From Bacillota bacterium (GTDB lineage Bacteria; Bacillota; Sulfobacillia; JAJZYS01; JAJYTV01): DNA of 5,266 nucleotides. Positions 1-4,357 of the stretch are shown piece by piece. Each line of letters begins with the position of its first letter. Within the stretch, counting starts at the first letter, position 1. Under the pieces are notes generated by a model that saw only the letters and a program-made list of their open reading frames with translations, made no database searches and was not told the DNA's origin. The position numbers and the translations under genes were made by a program. The stretch covers positions 1 through 5,266 of the forward strand of contig JAJZIE010000186.1 of assembly GCA_021810725.1 (NCBI GenBank), given 5' to 3'.

Positions 1-453
1 CATCTGATGGTGGAGAGGCCACAGGACCTCCTCGCGCGCTATGCCGAGGCGGGCGCCGGACGGCTGATCGTGCATGCCGAAGCGACCGCGCACCTGCACC
101 GGCTGGTCGCCGAACTGCGCGGCCTGGGCGTGGAGGCCGGCGTCGCGCTGAACCCCGGATCCCCGCTCGCGCTCGTCGAGGAGGTCGCGGGGGAGATCGA
201 TCTCCTGCTGCTGATGACGGTCGACCCCGGATTCGGCGGCCAGGCCTTCCTGACGGGACAGCTCGCGAAGATCCGCGAGGCGAAGCGCCGCTTTCCGCAC
301 CTCCTGATCGAGGTCGACGGCGGCGTCCACCTGGAGAACGCGCGCACGGTCGCCGAAGCCGGCGCCGACATCCTCGTCACCGGTTCGAGCGTCTTCGCGA
401 AGGATGCGGACCCTGCGCAGCGCATCAAGCAGCTGCAGCAGGCGACGAGGTAG
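1..453 (+). CDS. rpe: Ribulose-phosphate 3-epimerase, 5'-truncated by window edge
   Basis: This cytosolic enzyme of the pentose phosphate pathway interconverts D-ribulose 5-phosphate and D-xylulose 5-phosphate. The visible part is 150 residues, open to the left edge; about 65-70 N-terminal residues of the usual 215-220 are missing. It begins in the HLMVE motif, whose His is one of the metal ligands of the family. Then follow the HAEA segment (about residue 25), LNPGSP (51-56), the phosphate/active-site loop LLMTVDPGFGGQAF (69-82), EVDGG (104-108, whose Asp is the second catalytic/metal acid) and the C-terminal phosphate-binding TGSSVF (127-132). The TIM-barrel order is intact and the stop is TAG. 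The Met at base 7 is internal to the HLMV motif, not the start. In Bacillus rpe lies upstream of thiN, spoVM and rpmB, and the same order minus thiN is seen here. Family assignment is essentially certain. Confidence 0.96.
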   Translation, partial: HLMVERPQDLLARYAEAGAGRLIVHAEATAHLHRLVAELRGLGVEAGVALNPGSPLALVEEVAGEIDLLLLMTVDPGFGGQAFLTGQLAKIREAKRRFPHLLIEVDGGVHLENARTVAEAGADILVTGSSVFAKDADPAQRIKQLQQATR

Positions 454-482
454 TCACATCGCGCCGCTTCGCCCGATAGACT
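453..482 (+). promoter_or_regulatory. Possible sigma-E promoter for spoVM
   Basis: A -35-like GTCACATC (453-460) and a -10-like GATAGACT (475-482) are separated by 14 bases. This resembles the B. subtilis sigma-E pattern (about GTCATATT, 14 bases, CATACAAT; roughly 6 of 8 matches in each half when the degenerate position is allowed). SpoVM is made in the mother cell under sigma-E in B. subtilis, so such a promoter is expected here. The predicted start would fall around base 489, giving a very short leader. The match is imperfect, and read-through from rpe is an alternative. Confidence 0.3.
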
Positions 483-502
483 AATACCGGGGGTGGAATG
501 CG

Positions 503-622
503 GTGCGGGTGCATGTCGTCCGGGTGCCGAAGTTCGTCGGGGCGCTGCTTCTCGGCCTGATCTCCCTGTTCGGTGGGCGCGGTGCACGGCAAGTGCAGCC
601 GATGGACAGCGAAGAACCCTAG
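503..622 (+). CDS. spoVM: SpoVM-like stage V sporulation peptide
   Basis: SpoVM is a small amphipathic-helix peptide. It recognises the convex forespore membrane and anchors SpoIVA, the base of the spore coat. This 39-residue product starts at GTG 503; a purine-rich GGGGGTGG (489-496) lies 6 bases upstream and no other in-frame start lies near. Residues 1-26 align without gaps with the 26-residue B. subtilis peptide (recalled from memory). Pro9, Lys10, Phe11, Gly13 and Phe23 fall at identical positions, and basic or hydrophobic residues are conserved around them (MRVHVVRVPKFVG here, MKFYTIKLPKFLG there). Pro9 is the residue known to matter for curvature sensing. Two things differ: Arg17 of the B. 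subtilis peptide is Leu here, and there is a 13-residue tail ending in DSEEP. The position downstream of rpe and convergent with rpmB is the expected spoVM locus. The gene is easily missed because of its size and GTG start. Confidence 0.85.
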   Translation: MRVHVVRVPKFVGALLLGLISLFGGRGARQVQPMDSEEP

Positions 623-626
623 AACG

Positions 627-669
627 CGGCCGGGCGGTGCCTCCCGTGAAGGGATGCACCGCCCGGCCG
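627..669. terminator. Bidirectional hairpin terminator between spoVM and rpmB
   Basis: A perfect 14-bp stem (627-640 with 656-669, core GGCCGGGCGGTGC) is followed by a mismatch, then four more pairs (642-645 with 651-654) closing a GTGAA loop. It lies between the ends of two convergent genes. On the - strand the sequence after the stem reads TTCTAGGGTTCTT, moderately T-rich; on the + strand there is no T run. It probably terminates rpmB, and it blocks read-through from the spoVM side by stem strength. The spoVM stop is only 4 bases before it. Confidence 0.7.
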
Positions 670-685
670 GGAACCCGATCCCGTA

Positions 686-877
686 CTAGAGCGCCCGCTG
701 CACCTTACCCGAACGCAGGCAGCGCGTGCAAACGTTCATCCGCTGCACCCGGCCGTCGACGACGGCACGCACCGTCTGGATGTTCGGCATCCACGTGCGC
801 GACGTCTTGATGTTCGAGTGCGATACGAGGTTGCCGTGCGCGACGCCCTTGCCACACACGGAGCAGGTCTTGGCCAA
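686..877 (-). CDS. rpmB: 50S ribosomal protein L28, zinc-ribbon type
   Basis: L28 is a small, basic structural protein of the large ribosomal subunit. The 63-residue product starts at TTG 877: the sequence from there, (M)AKTCSVCGKG, matches the normal L28 N-terminus, and GGGAGGG (886-892 on the + strand numbering) lies 8 bases upstream. An ATG 12 codons further up (913) would add an unrelated leader and is not favoured. Family landmarks are the SHSNIKTSRTWMPNIQTVR core and the C-terminal RSGKVQRAL. Two CxxC pairs (Cys5/Cys8 and the pair in NVCTRC near residues 50-53) mark the zinc-binding form. Many bacteria also carry a cysteine-free paralogue used in zinc shortage, which is not visible here. 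The gene is convergent with spoVM, as in Bacillus. Confidence 0.95.
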   Translation of the reverse strand: MAKTCSVCGKGVAHGNLVSHSNIKTSRTWMPNIQTVRAVVDGRVQRMNVCTRCLRSGKVQRAL

Positions 878-922
878 GTTGAAAGCCCTCCCAATACTCA
901 ACGAAAGGTACAAACGACATAT

Positions 923-951
923 AGGATAGCATGCGGCACCGTGCGGCGCAA
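923..951 (-). promoter_or_regulatory. Candidate sigma-A promoter of rpmB
   Basis: Read on the - strand, TTGCGC (946-951) and TATCCT (923-928) are separated by exactly 17 bases. The match is 3/6 at -35 and 4/6 at -10. Predicted transcription would begin near 916, leaving a leader of about 40 bases that contains the GGGAGGG ribosome binding site. Spacing and placement are right, but the hexamers are weak. Confidence 0.4.
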
Positions 952-1037
952 CCGCGCGCGGGGGCTTTGTTGGTGCTCTACGATTCCGTCCGGGGCAACT
1001 GCTCAGCGATTATGTCCGCATGAGGAAGGACATGGTC

Positions 1038-1180
1038 GTGGACATGCCGCACGTGCTCGACGCGAAACAGCTGGCAGAGCGTCTGGGGGCTTCTGAGCGC
1101 CAGTCGGCCCAATGTATACCTGTGTCATGGGCGAACTGCAGATGTTGCGCGCTAAGTTCCACGCACCCGTGGCCACCTGA
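1038..1180 (+). pseudogene. Probable decayed helix-turn-helix (excisionase/MerR-like) gene
   Basis: A good ribosome binding site, AGGAAGGA (1023-1030), stands 7 bases before GTG 1038. From there one frame reads VDMPHVLDAKQLAERLGAS (1038-1094), the first half of a typical excisionase-type helix-turn-helix. That frame then loses all resemblance. The next frame reads SRPNVYL (1102-1122), which is what normally follows LGxS in such domains. The third frame reads CVMGELQMLRAKFHAPVAT and a TGA stop (1121-1180), matching the usual position of the (W)V..GEL wing after VY. Two small indels, for example about 10 bases near 1095-1104 and one near 1120, would restore one small DNA-binding domain. The frame-by-frame reading is direct observation; the family match is by pattern recognition, and decay rather than sequencing error is inference. 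The open frame continues to 1451 and would overlap the following gene, which argues against it being intact. Confidence 0.4.
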
Positions 1181-1274
1181 GATTGGATTTCGGCGTGGTC
1201 TACGGCTGTGTCAACCATGGGGTCAGACAACAGAGTATGAATGTAATGGTAACGGAACAAACGTGACCAGATTG

Positions 1275-1296
1275 CGCGCCAGCCATGCTGGGCGCG
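1275..1296. repeat. Short inverted repeat upstream of the lipL-like gene
   Basis: CGCGCCAGC and GCTGGGCGCG face each other around a 3-base CAT loop: 5 bp, one bulged G at 1292, then 4 bp. No T run follows on either strand. It could be an operator-like site or a weak stop for transcription entering from the left. No function can be assigned. Confidence 0.35.
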
Positions 1297-1350
1297 TGGA
1301 CATAGGTGTATGCTGGTCGCGGACCGGCATGGCTCGCGGGGGGAGACAGC

Positions 1351-2145
1351 GTGCGCCTACTCGATGCGACCGGGGATCCGAGGCTCTGGCAACTCTCGCC
1401 GACCCTGGCGGAGACGGTGGCCGTCGCGGTGGCGAGCGGCCGCGCGCCTGAAACCTTCGGGTTGCGCATGAACAGCCCCTACGTTCTGCTTGGGCCGCAG
1501 GATATGCGGCTGCCGCATCCGGAGCGCGGCGTCGCCTGGCTGGAGGCGCAGGGCCTGCCGGTGTATGTGCGTATCGGCGGCGGCTCGGCCGTCCTGCTCG
1601 ACGAGAATTGCCTCAGCTTCTTCTGCGCGGTGCCGTGTCGCGACATCTCGCGCCTTGATCGGAACTTCCGCGAACTCACGCGCCCGGTGCGGCGGGCGCT
1701 CGCGAGCCTTGGCACGCCCGTCCGGTTCGGGCGGGCGCAGGGTTCCTACTGCGAAGGCCCGCAGGATCTGGTCACGGGGAGCGGGCGCAAGCTCCTTGGT
1801 GTGGCTCAGGCCTTGCGCCAGGGCTATGCGCTCGTCTCCGGCATGCTGCTCCTGGGTCAGGACCCTGCGCGCACGACCGCCCTGCTGCAGGAGTTCTACC
1901 GCCGTTCCGGCAGCGACCGCGTCTTGAGGCCCGAGGCCGTGACGTCGCTGAATTTGGAAGCCGGGCGGGAGATCCCCCTTGCGGAGGTCAGGGGAGCAAT
2001 TCTGCGCGAGGCGGCCGCGCTTGGCTGGGGCCCCGACCCCTCGCCGTTGAGCGCCTGGGAGGACGACCTCGGCCAGCAGATGCTCGGCAGGCGGCGCTAT
2101 CCCGCGCAGGCTCTTGCGCAGCCGCCGCTCATTCGTTCACTATAG
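1351..2145 (+). CDS. lipL: LipL-like octanoyl/lipoyl transferase (LplA/LipB family)
   Basis: The product is a cytosolic enzyme of lipoic acid assembly. In the B. subtilis pathway LipL transfers octanoyl (or lipoyl) groups from the glycine-cleavage H protein to lysines of 2-oxoacid dehydrogenase E2 subunits. I place the start at GTG 1351 (264 residues) because GGGGGGAG (1338-1345) lies 5 bases upstream and VRLLDATG then resembles the family N-terminus; a GTG at 1306 would add 15 residues without a ribosome binding site. Seen in order: LGPQDMRLP (about 47-55), close to the LGxQDTRLP of LipL; the cofactor-binding RIGGGSAVLLD (74-84); GSYCEG (131-136) with Cys134, the candidate catalytic cysteine; and SGRKLLGVAQ (144-153) with the family lysine Lys147. 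An LLQEFY segment follows. A plain lipoate-protein ligase or a LipM-type transferase is the alternative. It stands alone, with no lipA or gcvH adjacent, and the next operon's promoter overlaps its last codons. Confidence 0.72.
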   Translation: MRLLDATGDPRLWQLSPTLAETVAVAVASGRAPETFGLRMNSPYVLLGPQDMRLPHPERGVAWLEAQGLPVYVRIGGGSAVLLDENCLSFFCAVPCRDISRLDRNFRELTRPVRRALASLGTPVRFGRAQGSYCEGPQDLVTGSGRKLLGVAQALRQGYALVSGMLLLGQDPARTTALLQEFYRRSGSDRVLRPEAVTSLNLEAGREIPLAEVRGAILREAAALGWGPDPSPLSAWEDDLGQQMLGRRRYPAQALAQPPLIRSL

Positions 2146-2164
2146 GATTTGGCAACTGCATATT
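2136..2164 (+). promoter_or_regulatory. Candidate sigma-A promoter of the btuFCD operon
   Basis: TTCACT (2136-2141, 4/6 to TTGACA) and CATATT (2159-2164, 4/6 to TATAAT) are separated by 17 bases. Transcription would start near 2171, exactly where the riboswitch aptamer begins, which supports the choice. The -35 box overlaps the last two codons and stop of the preceding gene. Confidence 0.45.
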
Positions 2165-2170
2165 GCAGGG

Positions 2171-2323
2171 TTGCGGGTGCCCTCCCACGGGAGGGCGAAG
2201 AGGGAATCAGGTGAGATGCCTGAGCGGTCCCGCCACTGTATGCGGCCGATGAGCGCCATAGAGCCACTGTCGAAAGACGGGAAGGCGGCGCGAGGACACC
2301 GCGAGCCAGGAGACCTGCCCGCG
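2171..2323 (+). promoter_or_regulatory. Adenosylcobalamin (B12) riboswitch aptamer
   Basis: The RNA leader carries the conserved blocks of the AdoCbl riboswitch in the right order. The closing stem P1 can form between GCGGG (2173-2177) and CCCGC (2318-2322). An 8-bp hairpin GCCCTCCC/GGGAGGGC follows at 2179-2196. Next come GGGAATCAGGTGAGATGCC (2202-2220), whose TCAGG/CCTGA arms pair, and the core CCCGCCACTGTA (2229-2240). A second GAGCCACTG block lies at 2261-2269, and the diagnostic B12 box AGCCAGGAGACCTGCC at 2304-2319. Such elements bind adenosylcobalamin and switch off B12 uptake or synthesis genes. Here the element precedes btuF by about 120 bases. Class and ligand follow from the box; the exact pairing of the outer arms is inferred. 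Confidence 0.95.
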
Positions 2324-2358
2324 CCATGCCGGCGATCCTCCGGAGAAGAGGCCACGCC

Positions 2359-2383
2359 GGAAGGCGGCGCAGCGCTGCCTTCT
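2359..2383 (+). terminator. Upstream hairpin in the B12 riboswitch leader
   Basis: Arms 2359-2368 and 2374-2383 pair over 10 bp (core AAGGC with GCCTT, two G-U pairs) around a 5-base loop, ending in CTTCTT. It lies between the aptamer and a second hairpin. It could be a terminator, or part of an alternative fold that competes with the second hairpin. Which one acts as the switch cannot be told from sequence alone. Confidence 0.35.
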
Positions 2384-2390
2384 TGGGGGC

Positions 2391-2420
2391 CGCCCGGAGC
2401 AATCCGGGCGTTTCGCATTT
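2391..2420 (+). terminator. Terminator-like expression platform before btuF
   Basis: A perfect 8-bp stem CGCCCGGA/TCCGGGCG (2391-2398, 2403-2410) closes a GCAA (GNRA) tetraloop and is followed by TTTCGCATTT. This is the standard place and shape for the intrinsic terminator controlled by a B12 riboswitch: ligand binding would favour it and stop transcription before btuF. The T tract is interrupted by CGCA, so efficiency may be moderate. Confidence 0.5.
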
Positions 2421-2441
2421 CCCGGGAAAGGGAGTGTCCCA

Positions 2442-3365
2442 ATGCGCCACCTTGTCGGTCTCCTGACGCTCACGTGCGCCGGTGCCCTGCTGGCAGCCGG
2501 TTGTGGCCAAGCCCCAGCGGCCACGGGCCCGATCCACCTCACCGACGACATGGGCAGGCAGCTCACGCTCAAGGCCCCTGTCACCCGCATCGTCTCCCTC
2601 GGCCCCTCGAACACCCAGATCCTCCTGGCGCTCGGGCTGCGCAAGGACATCGTGGGCATCGACGACGAGAGCATCCAATACGATCCCGAGCCGTACAGCC
2701 GCGAGGCCAAGGGCCTGACGGTCGTAGGCGACTCGTACACGGGTCTCAACGTCGAGAAGATCGCCGCGCTGCATCCGCAGCTCGTCCTGGCCATGCAGGG
2801 CGTCAAGAACATCTCCGAGGTCGAGGCACTCCACCTGAAGGTCGCGACGCTCGACCCGGGCAGCGTTCAGGGCATCTATAAGGACATCGCGTTTGTCGGC
2901 AGGGCCACGGGCCGGTCGGGCAAGGCGGCGGCACTCGTCGCGTCGATGAAGTCCCGTCTCCAGGCGATCGCGAAGGCTGTGCGAAAGCTCAGCCAACCCA
3001 AGGTTTTCGTCGAACTCGATCCGACGCAGTATTACACCGCCGGTCCCGGCAGCTTCCTCGACGGGCTCATCAAGATGGCGGGAGGCGCCAACATCGCGGA
3101 CAAGGTGACCACCCAGCAGTACCCGGCCCTCTCCAGCGAGACCATCATCGCGCAGGATCCGCAGGTGATCGTTTTGCTCGACACGCCGTCGGCGAGCGCC
3201 AAGACGGTCGCGGCGAGGCCCGGCTGGTCCGAGATCTCGGCGGTGCGCCACGGGCGCGTCGTGCAGAATATCGATCCGAACCTGCTGGCGGATCCCGCTC
3301 CCGCCCTCGTGCAAGGCGTCAAGGAACTCGCGCAGGACCTCCACCCGGGGCACCGCATTCCATGA
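2442..3365 (+). CDS. btuF: Cobalamin ABC transporter substrate-binding lipoprotein
   Basis: This is an extracellular lipid-anchored protein that captures a corrinoid and delivers it to the BtuCD transporter. The product has 307 residues. ATG 2442 is preceded by AAAGGGAG (2427-2434) at 7 bases. A hydrophobic signal ends in the lipobox LAAGC, so processing would leave lipidated Cys21. The mature part shows the class III (TroA/BtuF/FepB) binding fold. The N-lobe has DDMGRQLTL, RIVSLGPSNTQILLALGL (49-66) and LNVEKIAALHPQLVL (102-116). A long linking helix spans about 145-180. The C-lobe has FVELDP, GPGSFLDGLIKMAGGANIA (201-219), DPQVIVLLD and RPGWSEISAVRHGRVV (259-274). Family members usually have Glu in the motif that here reads SNTQ (Gln59). 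The protein family alone does not separate B12 from iron-siderophore binding; the B12 riboswitch in its leader makes cobalamin the best call. Stop and next start overlap as ATGA. Confidence 0.88.
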   Translation: MRHLVGLLTLTCAGALLAAGCGQAPAATGPIHLTDDMGRQLTLKAPVTRIVSLGPSNTQILLALGLRKDIVGIDDESIQYDPEPYSREAKGLTVVGDSYTGLNVEKIAALHPQLVLAMQGVKNISEVEALHLKVATLDPGSVQGIYKDIAFVGRATGRSGKAAALVASMKSRLQAIAKAVRKLSQPKVFVELDPTQYYTAGPGSFLDGLIKMAGGANIADKVTTQQYPALSSETIIAQDPQVIVLLDTPSASAKTVAARPGWSEISAVRHGRVVQNIDPNLLADPAPALVQGVKELAQDLHPGHRIP

Positions 3366-4357
3366 CCGCACGGCTTACGGGCACGCGCCCGCGCGGCATC
3401 CTTCTTCTCGGCCTGCTGGCCCTGGAGATGCTGGCGGCCGTGCTCGTGGGCCCGACGGCCATCGCACCCGGCACCGTGCTGCACGGCCTTGCGCACCCCG
3501 AGTCCACCAGCGTCGTGGCGGCGATCGTCTGGCAGGTGCGCTTGCCGCGGATCATCGGCGCGGCACTCGTTGGGGCGGCGCTCGGCCTCTCGGGGACGAT
3601 CCTGCAGGCGCTCCTGCGGAACCCTTTGGCGGACCCCTATCTGATCGGCACGTCCGCCGGGGCGGGACTCGGGGCGACAGTGGTGGAGATCTGGCTGCCG
3701 CAGTTCGGTCTCATGCCCGTCGGGGCTTTCGCGGGCGCTGCGCTCGCGGTGCTGGCCGCGTCCTCCGCCTCGCGCATGCGCGGCGCGGGCAGCGTCACCA
3801 TCGTGCTGGTCGGCTACGCGCTCTCCGTGGTTCTGGGCGCCGTAAGTTCGCTTCTCCTGGCCTTCGACCATACGGCGCTCCTCTCCGTGTACTTCTGGTT
3901 CCTCGGTGGCCTGGGCGGCGTGACGTGGGGCCAGATCCTGACCCTCGCCCTGGTGCTCGCCGTCGGTCTTGGGCTCGGCATCTACCATCGCCGAGAGCTC
4001 GACGCGCTGGCCATGGGCGAGTCCCAGGCGTATTACCTGGGGGTCGACGTGCAGCGCACGCGCATCGTGCTGCTCCTGCTGGCCGGGCTCACCACCGCGG
4101 TCGCCGTGGCGGCATCCGGCCTCATAGGTTTCGTCGGCCTCGTCGCGCCGCACGTCGCGCGCAGGCTGTTCGGCGCCGCCCATGACCGCTCGCTGCTCGC
4201 GAGCGCCGCGGGAGGGGCGGGCTTCCTCGTGCTCGCCGACACCGTGGCCCGATCCATGCCGTTCGGCGAGGTGCCGGTCGGCATCATCACCGCCCTGATC
4301 GGCGGTCCGTTCTTCATCTGGCTGATCCTGCGTACGGACAGGCGGCACAGCCCATGA
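3362..4357 (+). CDS. btuC: Cobalamin ABC transporter permease (FecCD family)
   Basis: This is the membrane channel of the B12 importer; two copies normally pair with two BtuD subunits. The 331-residue length is normal for the family, and the protein is hydrophobic throughout, consistent with the usual ten helices. Diagnostic segments are VWQVRLPRIIGAALVGAALGLSG in two parts (VRLPR at 59-63), ALLRNPLADPYLIGTSAGAGLG (83-104), GLGGVTWGQ (183-191), LAMGESQAYYLGVDV (216-230), the coupling segment GLIGFVGLVAPHVARRLFG (253-271) and GEVPVGIITALIGGPFFIWLI (302-322). Arg60 and Arg63 in RLPR, and Arg297, are the likely periplasmic-side contacts for BtuF, by analogy with E. coli. ATG 3362 overlaps the btuF stop by 4 bases, implying translational coupling; no separate strong ribosome binding site is needed. 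Confidence 0.92.
   Translation: MTARLTGTRPRGILLLGLLALEMLAAVLVGPTAIAPGTVLHGLAHPESTSVVAAIVWQVRLPRIIGAALVGAALGLSGTILQALLRNPLADPYLIGTSAGAGLGATVVEIWLPQFGLMPVGAFAGAALAVLAASSASRMRGAGSVTIVLVGYALSVVLGAVSSLLLAFDHTALLSVYFWFLGGLGGVTWGQILTLALVLAVGLGLGIYHRRELDALAMGESQAYYLGVDVQRTRIVLLLLAGLTTAVAVAASGLIGFVGLVAPHVARRLFGAAHDRSLLASAAGGAGFLVLADTVARSMPFGEVPVGIITALIGGPFFIWLILRTDRRHSP

Larger units (their letters stand above)
952..1350. other. Intergenic stretch without an intact gene
   Basis: About 400 bases lie between the rpmB promoter and the start of the lipL-like gene. The first part is very GC-rich. From about 1110 to 1320 the sequence is clearly less GC-biased and has no coding-like third-position pattern in any frame. 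It contains the apparent HTH pseudogene (1038-1180) and a short hairpin (1275-1296), described separately. A TATGCT at 1309-1314 could be a -10 for the next gene, but no acceptable -35 stands 16-18 bases before it, so I do not call a promoter. Confidence 0.6.

Noticed and set aside
493..810. 105-codon + strand frame starting at GTG 493
   Set aside because: It runs through the terminator hairpin and antisense to rpmB. The spoVM frame at 503 explains the same ribosome binding site far better.
1003..1260. 85-codon - strand frame in the rpmB-lipL gap
   Set aside because: No ribosome binding site or family resemblance, and it lies opposite the HTH remnant.
1309..1314. TATGCT as the -10 of a promoter for the lipL-like gene
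   Set aside because: The hexamer 17 bases upstream (TGCTGG) does not resemble a -35, so the promoter is not supported.
2097..3371. Long open frame on the - strand opposite btuF and its leader
   Set aside because: Its product is rich in Arg, Asp and Gly with no recognisable domain. It runs antisense through the riboswitch and btuF, and is a by-product of high GC content.
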